Source: Adiantum capillus-veneris
Lineage: Eukaryota > Streptophyta > Polypodiopsida > Polypodiales > Pteridaceae
DNA length: 64,000 nucleotides
Reading direction: 5' to 3'
Assembly (NCBI GenBank): GCA_014529385.2
Contig: CM043958.1
Location: forward strand, 149,616,793 to 149,680,792
A program made the translations under genes and the position numbers. Shown here piece after piece: positions 45,443 to 54,606 of the stretch (the stretch's first letter is position 1; each line of letters begins with the position of its first letter). The notes beneath the pieces were generated by a model that made no database searches, was not told the DNA's origin, and saw only the letters and a program-made list of their open reading frames with translations.

Positions 45443-47142
45443 TCGTAGGATTGTATGCCTAGCTTGGTGGCTAACTCCATAGATATGAAATTGTGAGTAG
45501 AACCAGGGTCAAAGAGAATAAAAGCATCATGTTCTCTTACCTTTCCCCAAGCATGGCATAGAGGAGATCCTTTGTGGTGAGTTTGGTGAATCTCCTCCTC
45601 TTGGATTTCAACCAAAGAAGCTCTAGGAGGATCTTGGCGGTTGTTCTTTTGGGGACAAGCGCGGTACGCATGCCCTTGTTCGCCGCACTTGAAACACCGG
45701 TTATCTTTACGATAACGCTCAAGCTCTTCAGGAGAGAGTTTATTCTTTCCTTTGTAAACTCCCTTCTCTTTAGCTTTGTTGGAATTGCCCTTAGGAGACT
45801 TTTGGACATTGTCCTTCCCCTTAGGCTCATTGGAACCTTTGTTTTCCGGGGGCTTATTATTTCTTTTACCCCCCGTTTGGAAATTGATTCGCGAGGCCAC
45901 CATAGTATGGTGTATTACCGCCGATATGGTACGTGGCCTTTGGGAGTTGACATACTCCGCCATTTCTTCGGTTAAGCCCGCACAAAATTGTTGCTTTTGC
46001 TCTCCAAAATCCAACTTTTTGAAGACAGTGGCTTTGAGTTGTAGGTCCCAAAACTTGTCTACATATTTGTGGATGGATTCATTGGGAGAGAGCTTTAAGC
46101 TTCGCCATTCGGTGAGTACTTTGTCTTTGGCATCGGTGGCCAAAAACTGCTTCATAATGGAAGCTCTTAAAGCCTTCCATGTTCGTGGAGCTTCACCGTT
46201 GGCTCGTAGGCTAGACCACCATTGTCTGGCGGACTTTTGAAAGTGCATAGCTACATGGCGTAGCTTAGAGGACTCCGTGAAGCCCTCATCTCCAAACGCC
46301 GCATCGAATTGCTGGATAAAGGCCAAAACTTTGTCTGTAGCACCGAAGGTGCCATCATAGGTAAGGAAAGAGATGCTCTTCCCTCCCTCTTTGAATTTCT
46401 TCAGCTTGGACGACCTCTTCCATGCGGCATAGGATTTCCTATGGCCTCTTCTTTTTGATGGTTCAAAAGTTCCACCATCACTTTCTTCAGAAGATGAAGA
46501 ATTTGAAGAAGGTGGAGAAGAGGGTGACCTCTTTCTCGCCTTTTTTTTGTCTTGATCTTTGTCGTCTTCACCATAGCTTTCATAAGAGGAAGAGGATAAA
46601 GAAGATGGAGAAGAGGGTGTCCTCTTTCTCGCCTTTTTCTTCTCTTGCTTTTTATCATCCCTCTTTGAATTATGGCGTGGAGAAGAGTGTGATGGTCTTC
46701 TCCGCTTTGGTGGTGATGGAGAGCGTTTAGCCCGCCGTCTTCGTGGAGCCATCTCCGCCGAGGTGGCGGGAGACTCGCTTCTTTCTCGTTCCTTCGGTGG
46801 AGGCTCTTGAGTTCTCCTTTGGGAAGGAGATGCATCATCAAGAAGTAAGTTCTTGAGCCCTTCATATGGATTCTCTTCTTCTTCCCGAATCAGAGAGAGA
46901 CCTCTTTTGGTAGTCTCACAAGGAGGCTTCCTAGGTGTTCTCTCGTCATGGTGATGAGCTTGGAGAATCCCATGAGCACGGAGCTGCCGTTGCACTTCAC
47001 TTTGGAGAGATGGATTGCCCATGGCTTGTTGAAGCCTAGAAACAAGATAATTAACAAGCATTGAAGCATCATTAGTAGCTTGCTCATGAGCAAAATCAAA
47101 GTTATCAACATTAATTTCACTCTCTTTAATATTGTCAGCCAT
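45379..47142 (-). CDS. Gypsy-4 gag and protease active site
   Basis: A 587-codon frame starting MADNIKESEINVDNFDF at 47142, about 400 bases after the primer-binding site. Residues 1-60 are conserved with Gypsy-2/3. Residues 130-240 are rich in Arg, Lys and Ser and contain a duplicated module (KKKARKRTPSSP and KKKARKRSPSSP, 31 residues apart). The capsid-like region lies at about 255-420 (FIQQFDAAF, ARQWWSSL, KYVDKFWDL), the CCHC knuckle at 483-496, and the protease motif FDPGSTHNFIS with Asp545. The frame leaves the family consensus after LGIQSYE (about 567) and stops at 45379. Gag would build particles and package RNA. The truncated protease should be inactive unless ribosomes shift frame. 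Confidence 0.94.
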   Translation of the reverse strand: MADNIKESEINVDNFDFAHEQATNDASMLVNYLVSRLQQAMGNPSLQSEVQRQLRAHGILQAHHHDERTPRKPPCETTKRGLSLIREEEENPYEGLKNLLLDDASPSQRRTQEPPPKERERSESPATSAEMAPRRRRAKRSPSPPKRRRPSHSSPRHNSKRDDKKQEKKKARKRTPSSPSSLSSSSYESYGEDDKDQDKKKARKRSPSSPPSSNSSSSEESDGGTFEPSKRRGHRKSYAAWKRSSKLKKFKEGGKSISFLTYDGTFGATDKVLAFIQQFDAAFGDEGFTESSKLRHVAMHFQKSARQWWSSLRANGEAPRTWKALRASIMKQFLATDAKDKVLTEWRSLKLSPNESIHKYVDKFWDLQLKATVFKKLDFGEQKQQFCAGLTEEMAEYVNSQRPRTISAVIHHTMVASRINFQTGGKRNNKPPENKGSNEPKGKDNVQKSPKGNSNKAKEKGVYKGKNKLSPEELERYRKDNRCFKCGEQGHAYRACPQKNNRQDPPRASLVEIQEEEIHQTHHKGSPLCHAWGKVREHDAFILFDPGSTHNFISMELATKLGIQSYEWEISYPQTVPSRGKKLQSLP

Positions 47143-47546
47143 TCTAACAACTTTTAGGTGTAAACTTTTTAGGTGTACTTTGGCACTTCAAGCCCTAGTT
47201 GCTACTCCTCTTTACCCCTTTAGAAAAAGCACTCAAGCTACTGTACCCGCGGCTCGAATACCATTAATTGCAAGGAATAGAAGAGAGGGTCTTTCGACAC
47301 CAAAACAGCACCGGCTCCTGTCAAGCTTCTAATAGCTCAATAGTGGTTAAGCCGTAGGCAAGCCCCGTAGGACTCCACTATTAAGACCATAGCTCTCGAC
47401 GGTGATGCCCCGTTAACTGCACAAAGGCAGGCGCACTGCAAGGCTGAAAAATCCCTATTCTACTTACTCACAGGCAATTAATAATACCAACCATTTGTAG
47501 CTAGCTTGAGGACCTCCCTTCTTGAGCAAGAAAAGAGAAACCTTGA
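47143..47546 (-). other. Gypsy-4 leader between primer-binding site and gag
   Basis: Untranslated leader. It contains the conserved branched stem-loop at 47338-47387. Outside that element it differs considerably from the leaders of Gypsy-2 and Gypsy-3. Confidence 0.75.
47338..47387 (-). ncRNA. Conserved branched stem-loop in the gag leader (Gypsy-4 copy)
   Basis: On the minus strand the outer stem is CTTAATAGTGG/CCACTATTGAG, the inner hairpin AGTCC-TACG-GGGCT and the mini-hairpin GCC-TAC-GGC. Compared with Gypsy-2, one outer A-T pair became G-C, one inner T-A pair became C-G, and one T-A became T-G, so pairing is kept throughout. The inner loop is now of the stable C(UNCG)G type. Confidence 0.7.
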
Positions 47547-47558
47547 GCTCTGATACCA
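47547..47558 (-). promoter_or_regulatory. Gypsy-4 primer-binding site (tRNA-iMet)
   Basis: TGGTATCAGAGC on the minus strand, one base after the 5' LTR end. It is a perfect match to the initiator tRNA-Met type. Confidence 0.96.
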
Positions 47559-47559
47559 A

Positions 47560-49149
47560 TGTAACATTTAATGGCCTAAAATCTTTTGTGTAGCGGAATT
47601 TAGCATGAACATAGTGGGCATTTCATTAGAGTTGATTCCTAATGAGAATTACAAGAGTGCTTGGGTGGAGAGAGCAACAAAAAGCATAACACCTAGTTAG
47701 ATAGCATCGACAATACTTTCAAAAGAGAGAGCAATTAAGCTATTGACAACAGTTGAGGACCGGATTTGCATGGAGCCGGTCCCCCCTCCAAAAGGCTTTG
47801 TATTATGGTTTCTCCCATCAAGAGAGACATTGTACAATACAATTCTTTGTGTTCCTTCAAGACTAGCTAGTGCAATGAAGATGGAAGCTTCATACACCAA
47901 GCAAAACACTTAATCAAACACAACTTGAATTATCCCCGTTCTCAGACCCAAGACCTCACACACCTTCGAAGATGGTGAGAGCTAGCAGGGTATGAGAGTA
48001 GATTGAGAGGAAAAAGAAGTCTTACGAGAAAGAAGTACATCTCCTCACATAATCACTCATATTAGCATAGCTTAGCTTAGTAATTAGCTTGGTAGAGAAG
48101 ATGAGCATGCATTGAAGCTTGGCTCTTGGTTGGATTTGCATCCACATGCCAAGAGAGTGTTGATGTAGGCTTCTATCTCACAAGCTTGGAGTAGGTGATG
48201 AGCTCTCCATTAAAGCTTGGGAGGAGATAGAGTATTTTCCCTTCACACATGGTCAAGTGTGAGAGTGTGTGTGTGTCAATGCCAAGCAAAAATCAGCCCC
48301 CTCTCTCTCTTGGGCGAGCCCTAGCTGCTAAGTTAGTCTGGCTTTTGCCTCATTGGACCTCCCCAGGTCAAGCCAATAGGGATTAAGCAGCATAAGTGAT
48401 AGCCTTCTGACATGTGTCCCCCTTTCCCCTTTTGTGAGAGCTTTAGATAATTAAATAATTAAACTAAACTCTCATTGGACCCCTTTGCCTCCTGGCCAAT
48501 AGGAATCAGGCAAGCCATGGGGCTCCTGAATGCTCATTGGACCCCTTGGGAGACTGCCCAATAGTCTTCTAGGACACTTAATTCTTATTGGTTTCTTTTA
48601 TTAAATGTTTTTAAATTAATTAAACTAGATTTACTCTAGCCTAATTCTCATTGGTCCACTTCAAGGGTCTTCCAATAGGAATTGGGCATACCTTGTGGGC
48701 ATCTGGCCTAGGGAGCTGACATGTGTCCCTCATTCCCTTTGTGTAAAGGGTGCCTGTGTGTGTGTGTGTGGCTTTCTCTCTCATCCCCTAGCTTTGGGGC
48801 TCGCCCCCTCCCATGTAGGGATGTAGAAAGACTTTTTGGGCACACACTAAGCATCCAATTTTCCCTAAGGTTGACCTTTGGACACAACCTTTGAATTTTG
48901 GAACCTTAGCATTTTGGAAGTCTTAATGGGCTGAACCTTAGGGTCTTTTTAGCCCGTTGTTTCACATGGCTCTTTTGCAGATGGCCCCCCCTTTGGATCC
49001 CTATTTTCCCTCCTTTGGATCCCTACTGTGGCCGGTCTGCTAACTTAACCAATATTCTAGCTTTTTCTCCCTTGGCACTTCCCCACATTAAATGATCAGT
49101 TTAATATGAGAAAATCATTTAGGAGAATTAGATATTGATTATTATGACA
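47560..49149 (-). repeat. Gypsy-4 5' LTR
   Basis: 1590 bp and nearly identical to 40247-41836, with the GAGAA target duplication at 49150-49154. It carries the promoter for the element; no clear TATA box was identified. Confidence 0.97.
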
Positions 49150-49154
49150 GAGAA

Positions 49155-50120
49155 GTTGACAATTGCAAGGCCGAACAAAGTAGGTATTGTGTGATCTTCA
49201 GCTACACAGGGTTGCATAGAAATTTGTAGATCACGCTAGCTTTGAGCAGTGACTTGAGTCCATGATGGAAGACTTGCCCATGCAGCAACTTATGGGAATC
49301 TATCCTTTGTGAGTTTGCTTGAGCAAAGAGGTCAGTGTTCCCCCCACACAACACCACCTAGTAGCCTTCCTAGTTTCATTTTCATTTTTAGCATCTCTTT
49401 TTTTGTACCTAGTTTGTATAGGTTTGGTCTCGTAGGCCTTTCGAATAGATCATTTCATTGCTCCCCCCATCTTGATCGAGACCGCCAGGTATGGCTAATT
49501 CTTTGCAAGATTTGGAACTCGACTACACCTCCACACAAGTGAAGTCCTTTTCTCGTTCAAGATTTTGCTATCGTTGGCAGTTTCTTTGCTAAAAGATTCC
49601 ATCATAGGGCCTTTTCAGGAGAGTAAATGTGCAACATGGTTGCCATGGAGTGTGCAATAGAGAAGGAGAGAGCACATGGCAATCATTTCTTCATTTTCGA
49701 TTACCTATAGCACAATGTAGGTTGCTTTACAGTCCGACAGGATGGTAAGGAAACTGCAAGCATATGTGAGAAGAAATGTATTGCATCATCACAAGAGATC
49801 ATGGATTCTATCGTGGCATGCCTCAAAGGATTGGAGGGAAGGCTTAGGCTAAGCATGTGAGTCTCAACCGCCAACTGGCATGTGATCCATTCATCTTTGA
49901 ATTTTTTGGCTGCATGCTACACACGTAAATTATCCAATGCCAAATCCTGTGTGAAACAGGTCGTACCGACGCTCACTGATTCAGATAGGATCTACTAGAT
50001 AAAATGGGGTCAAAATTCATTGATTTGTGGTGGGCCGTTGCCATAAATCCATGTGTTCCATACACACGAAGAGCCCTTCACAGTTGCCACATCTACTCCA
50101 TGTTCTACGTTGTCTCTTAC
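49155..50120. other. Non-coding sequence right of Gypsy-4, no gene seen
   Basis: This is the continuation of the sequence interrupted by Gypsy-4, possibly Element-X body. No recognisable protein motif was found in six frames. Confidence 0.5.
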
Positions 50121-50123
50121 CAC

Positions 50124-50156
50124 TGCACACACACACACATAGAGAGAGAGAGAGAA

Positions 50157-50200
<44 letters not shown>
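50124..50200. repeat. Compound microsatellite (CA)n-(GA)n-poly-G
   Basis: CA units run into AG units and then an uninterrupted run of 44 G (50157-50200). The poly-G length may not be reliable. Confidence 0.93.
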
Positions 50201-50219
50201 CTGCATGGTAATGACCTTG

Positions 50220-50610
50220 ACGTGTTGAAACAGTCCGCAGAGCTATTAAAAAAAACCCTCTTGAAGCAGTCCGCGCGACGCGACTGTTTCAGAGGCTTTT
50301 TCTTATAGTTTTTGACTAGTTCATACGAAGCATGATTTCCTTTTTAGAGATGTTTTGACTTTAAAAAAACCCTCCTTAAGCAGTCCACACCGACACGGAC
50401 TGTTTTAGGAGGTTTTGTTTTTAGCTCTTCAAAACAAAGAACTAGTTCATACCAAGCATGATTTTCTTTTTAGAGATGTTTTGACTAAAGAAAAAAACCT
50501 CCTTAAGCAGGCCGCGGCGGCGTGGACTATTTCAGTAGGTTTTTTTTTTAGCTTTTGAAAACAAAGAACTAGTTCATACCAAGCATGATTTCCTTTTTAT
50601 AGATATTTTG
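50220..50610. repeat. Three tandem repeat units, each containing a hairpin
   Basis: Hairpins lie at about 50251-50302, 50364-50417 and 50491-50550. Each has a left arm like AAAACCCTCCTTAAGCAGTCC and a right arm like GGACTGTTTTAGGAGGTTTT around a short GC-rich loop. The spacer after each contains GACTAGTTCATACNAAGCATG (ACTAGTTCATAC with AAGCATGATTT) and TTTTTAGAGATGTTTTGAC. The repeat period is about 115-130 bp. Arms and loops differ between units while pairing is mostly kept. No matching mobile element family was recognised. Confidence 0.85.
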
Positions 50611-51878
50611 ACAAGCAATTTTTTTTGTCCTTGCAAACCAATTTTGAATATGCATATGCTACGTGTTCTTGTAGGTGACCTAGAACGAAAGACTCCTAGG
50701 ATTTTCACTACCATCATCACTCCCGACTATTGTCTTCTTCTTTGGTTGCCGACGTGCTCCACCTCTCGATGTTGAGCGAGCTAGCAAATTGTTCGCAATT
50801 GGTGAGAAGATTTTCAAAAATTCCCCATGATAACTTAAGAAGTTTGTAGCAAGTGGCCGATATGTTGGCAAGCGGCATCCCATGTAAACTAGATCAAAGA
50901 TGATTATAATTTCTCTTTAATCAACTTGGCATGGTCTGAACACTCTACCCTAATTGCACACTTTGCTCTCATGATAGCTAAATGACTTACCACCTTCCGA
51001 AAGGACTAGGATGCTTCCTTGAACACTCCGATGGACTCATAAGCTATTGATTGCCTTTAGAATCTTCACAATTGTGTCTCTCTACAGAGAGTATCATAAG
51101 GTCGTGATTCTGGTAGTTTTCAGTTCCGTAGTTGTTTTCTATAGCAGCGAGGCAAGAAATTGTTGCCCTTGTAAGGTAGCATGTGGGCCTGTAAATAGAA
51201 GCTATGGCGGTGGTGGATACCATGAAGGAAATAAAGTGGATGCAACTAGTATTATTTGGGACACATTTTAGAAGAGAGCACCACCAACAAAAAGCGAAGG
51301 TAAGGCGCAAGGCATCTCACGGACGGTGCTAGTGCAAATCTTCATGAGAAGAGGACTTAGAGGCTTTGAGTCTACCTAATTCTAGTGGAAGTAGTTTGGT
51401 GGTGCTCCTATCATTGACACTCGTGGATGGGGCAGTCATAGGCATGCAAAAAGCAACTCAAGGGCAATGGAGTTATAGAGGTGAGGAGGGGTTGTTGTGC
51501 ACATACGGGCAAAAGGAAGGTAGGATTTACAACTTAAGGAAAGCGATGGGGATATTGAGAGAAATATATGGCATCTCCACATGGTAGAGGTAGTAGGGAA
51601 GCTTAGGCCTAACAAATAGATAGCCATGGTGGCCAACCTAAAATGATGACATACAGATACCTTAGAGTAGATTCAGATTCCAATTTTAAATAAGTTGCAA
51701 CTTATGCAGAGAGGCAGAGAGAGAGAGAGAGAGGGAGAGAGGGGGGTAGAGGTGTTGAGGGACAATTATATATATCTAAACTATTATATGTTTTTGCTAT
51801 GCAAATGCCTTTTATAATTTGCAATGATATCAATCATGTTTGGATCTGCTCGGTTCTTGATTGCTCGAAAAGTTTTGC
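50611..51878. other. Non-coding sequence, no gene seen
   Basis: No supported gene is visible. It includes an imperfect (AG)n microsatellite at 51715-51746. Short frames near 50680-50883 and 51044-51310 have no recognisable similarity. Confidence 0.5.
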
Positions 51879-52535
51879 TCGAGGACTCCATAGCCACACA
51901 CATCATGAGCTCTCACCAAAGAGTGATCTCAACAAATGAGGCTGAGAACCCTAATTCCATTTACACATTGCCTTATATACCTAGGAAAAAAAATATGCAA
52001 TGTTCGAGCACCCAAGGTCTTTAGGGCTCCACAACTTACTGAATATGCAAACTAGGCATACTAGCTGACCTATTATTTATAGCTTAGAACTCCCATTGAG
52101 CCCATAACCCATTACAAATATTATAATGTCTTGAAATAAATTGGGAAATTACAATATATGGCCATTTTGAAAAATGTGAAAAATGTGTAACTCCAATCTT
52201 TACTGCTTCTTTGTATTGATCTTCGATGTGCATCCGTAAGGCTTGGGCTAGCAGCTCCTGTCAACTGACGTCGGCTCAGTTAATAGTCTGAGAGTCCAGG
52301 CCCCAAGGACTAAATGAAAAAACCTACCTAAAGCTTAGATTTGGTTCTTGTAGGGCAATTGGATTGTTAGCTCTTGTAATAACGAACTGGGAAAAACTGC
52401 ATCCTTCATAATTGATGGGGAATATTGACCATATCCCTTCAAGTGCAAGGTTCTTCATGAGTCAACCCTTCTTACACAGGGTTGATAGTCATTTGAAAGG
52501 TAGAAGGGCGTCAAATACTATCGTTGGTTTCCACA
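51879..52535 (-). repeat. Element-X LTR fragments, in swapped order
   Basis: 51879-52285 matches 37402-37810 (shared GAGCTCTCACCAAAGAGTG and TTTACTGCTTCTTTGTATTG). 52325-52535 matches 36225-36425 (shared CCTTCAAGTGCAAGG or CTTCAAGTGCAAGG and GGGCAATT). In the left LTR the second segment lies before the first; here the order is reversed, with about 1 kb missing between them. Confidence 0.75.
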
Positions 52536-52785
52536 ATTGAACATATGTTTACGATTAAGGTGAGAAACACGGAAATAGGTGAGCTTGTACCTATACTTCC
52601 TATTGGTATAGCTAGAACACCCTCATGAATATGAATATCTAATTCTTAATACTCACCCCTCCCCTTATACCCCCCCCCCCCCCCCCCCCAATATATACGG
52701 TATGAGCATGAGATAATAGGGGGCCACCCCCTATTGTATACGCTTACGTGCGGCCTCCAAAAATCACCCTCTTGTACATTCACGT
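52536..52785. other. Short non-coding stretch with a 20-base poly-C run
   Basis: Poly-C lies at 52670-52689. The rest is unassigned and is the left flank of Gypsy-6. Confidence 0.6.
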
Positions 52786-53630
52786 TGTTGGGCACATTTC
52801 TGACACCCTGTTTTTTGTAAATTTGTACATACGGAGATGATGCCCAATGTCAAAAGCGCGCGTGGGATTTCTTTTTGTGTGTTTTTTAGCTTGCTTTAGC
52901 AAGCACATGTACATGCACTACAAGTCGCTAGTCTAGTGACAGCTGTCGGGCCACTGGAAGTGCCCGTGAGTGAGTTTTTTGAAGTGAGATTGGTATATAA
53001 CTTAAACTCATGTACAAGCTTAAAAAAGTTCAGCCAAACATCAGAAATTTTCAGGTTTTAGCTCCTTGTGCCTCCTTGGTGCTTTTGGATGCAGTTTTTT
53101 GCCCCGACTAGCCTTCTCTACGTGTAGTCGTGCTGGGACAGCTTTCTATTCTCATGGCGGCGTATGGAATCAAATTTGGTCATCTTCATATTTCTCGCCA
53201 GTCACTTTTCAAGCTTTCTCTCAAGCTTTAAAGTGCCCCAATTGGAGTTGTGCTCATCAGGTTACGACTAGTTCTCTGTGGCAGCCTAGTGGCAAATTAT
53301 GTGTAGACAGATTTGGAGGGCATGTATTTATGAATTGTGGAATTGATGTTGAAGTTGTGGGTTTTTGATGTTTAATTGTGAAAGGAGAGGCTCTTGTCTT
53401 CATACGCATTGGTCAGCGTGTGCTGTAAATCCGTGCTTTGACAGGGTTTTGCTCCTATGTGACATAGTCTCTTGGGTGGGCGACGGCTAGTAAATTCCCA
53501 AGGGTCTACTCCTGTTGGACTTGTGGTGTTTCAAAGGGATTTTGCAAAGATTTTGGTGTCTTGTAGTTCTCTTTCAACGCTCTTGGGTGATGTCTCTATA
53601 GAGGTGTTTTAGTTTGTTTGTTTCCCAACA
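52786..53630 (+). repeat. Gypsy-6 5' LTR
   Basis: 845 bp, TGTTGGGCACATTTC...TTTCCCAACA. A TATA box GGTATATAAC lies near 52992-53001. It matches 59031-59890 along its full length, with small indels. Confidence 0.94.
52992..53001 (+). promoter_or_regulatory. TATA box of the Gypsy-6 LTR
   Basis: GGTATATAAC, conserved in the 3' LTR near 59237-59246. Confidence 0.6.
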
Positions 53631-53694
53631 GTGTTTTGGTGCCCGCCACCGAGGAATCGCTTCAAGTTACCTTCGGTTTACAGGTTTTGAAGAC

Positions 53695-54606
53695 ATGGAA
53701 TTTAATTTTCCGGAGTTTAGTGGGAAATCAAATGAAAGTTCCAAAGCTTTCATTGAGAGAATGGATTTTGCTTGCCTTCTTGCTGACAAGCAAGACCCAG
53801 CATTGATGCTGCGAATCTTCTATTTTTGTTTTAAGGGAGATGTTAGGGAATGGTTGGAAGGCTATGAAAAGGAGCTACAATCAGCCCAACCTCCTCAAGT
53901 TATGACTTATGAAATGGTAAGGCATGCTTTTCTGACACACTTTCAACAGGTGGAAGACCCACAAAAGGTATGGCAGTCTATTCAAGGCTTAGTACAAGGT
54001 GAAGGCCAAACCATAGAAGACTTTGTCAAGGCATTCAATGCATTATGGACAAAGTGGTGTACATCTTTGGGGGCTGAAATTCCTCCAGCCATGTTGAAGA
54101 AGGACAGGTTTCTTACAAGTTTGAGGAGTAACCTACGTTTGAAGGTAGAGCTCAAGCAGCCAAGGACCTTTGAGGAGGCAGTTGAAATTGCAAAGAATAA
54201 AGAGTGGAAAGCAGAGCGTCTTCATCAACTTGGAATCAATGTCAAGCCAAATCTTGAAGTGAAAGCGGTAGAGCAACCAAGGGTCCTCATCAGGGAGCCA
54301 GGTTATGATCAACAAGCTTCTCATGATGTGAATGCCTTTCGCAAGGAGATGCAAGAGGTTGTAGGTCTTATGAAGAATCTTAGTGTGCATATGATGGGAG
54401 GTGGAAGAGGTCAAAGCTATGGATATGGACGTGGTTATGGAAGCAATGAGGGTTATACAGGTGGTAGAGGAAGGGGCATGGCTGGAAGAGGGGATATGTT
54501 TCAATGTTACAATTGTGGTGAATGGGGTCATAAAAGCCCTCAATGTGACAAGCCAAAGAGAATGGGTGGTGACATGTTTCCTCTTCTTCCACAAATTCCT
54601 TCTTGA
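53695..54606 (+). CDS. Gypsy-6 gag
   Basis: The Met at 53695 (MEFNFPEFSGKSNESSKAF) is the likely start; the frame is open upstream into the LTR, but that part looks non-coding. The capsid-like region carries FKGDVREWLEGYEKEL, AFLTHFQQVEDP, GQTIEDFVKAF and FLTSLRSNLRLKVEL. It is followed by a Gly/Arg/Tyr-rich stretch (GRGQSYGYGRGYGSNEG) and a CCHC knuckle CYNCGEWGHKSPQC (54504-54545). Both of these would bind RNA. The frame ends at a TGA (54604-54606), after which the same frame continues into pol. That stop is therefore either a readthrough signal or a nonsense mutation. Confidence 0.85.
   Translation: MEFNFPEFSGKSNESSKAFIERMDFACLLADKQDPALMLRIFYFCFKGDVREWLEGYEKELQSAQPPQVMTYEMVRHAFLTHFQQVEDPQKVWQSIQGLVQGEGQTIEDFVKAFNALWTKWCTSLGAEIPPAMLKKDRFLTSLRSNLRLKVELKQPRTFEEAVEIAKNKEWKAERLHQLGINVKPNLEVKAVEQPRVLIREPGYDQQASHDVNAFRKEMQEVVGLMKNLSVHMMGGGRGQSYGYGRGYGSNEGYTGGRGRGMAGRGDMFQCYNCGEWGHKSPQCDKPKRMGGDMFPLLPQIPS

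Larger units (their letters stand above)
40247..49149 (-). mobile_element. Gypsy-4: nearly intact, young chromodomain Ty3/gypsy element
   Basis: It has two 1590-bp LTRs (40247-41836 and 47560-49149) of equal length with only about two visible differences, and a 5-bp target duplication GAGAA (40242-40246 and 49150-49154). The primer-binding site is perfect, and two long open frames cover gag-protease start (587 codons) and the rest of pol (1082 codons). All catalytic motifs are present. The one visible lesion is a single-base frame offset inside protease. It belongs to the same family as Gypsy-2 and Gypsy-3 but to a different subfamily. Confidence 0.98.

Noticed and set aside
50004-50308. Two frames with long poly-Gly
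   Set aside because: They translate the poly-G tract; no start context or conserved sequence on either side.
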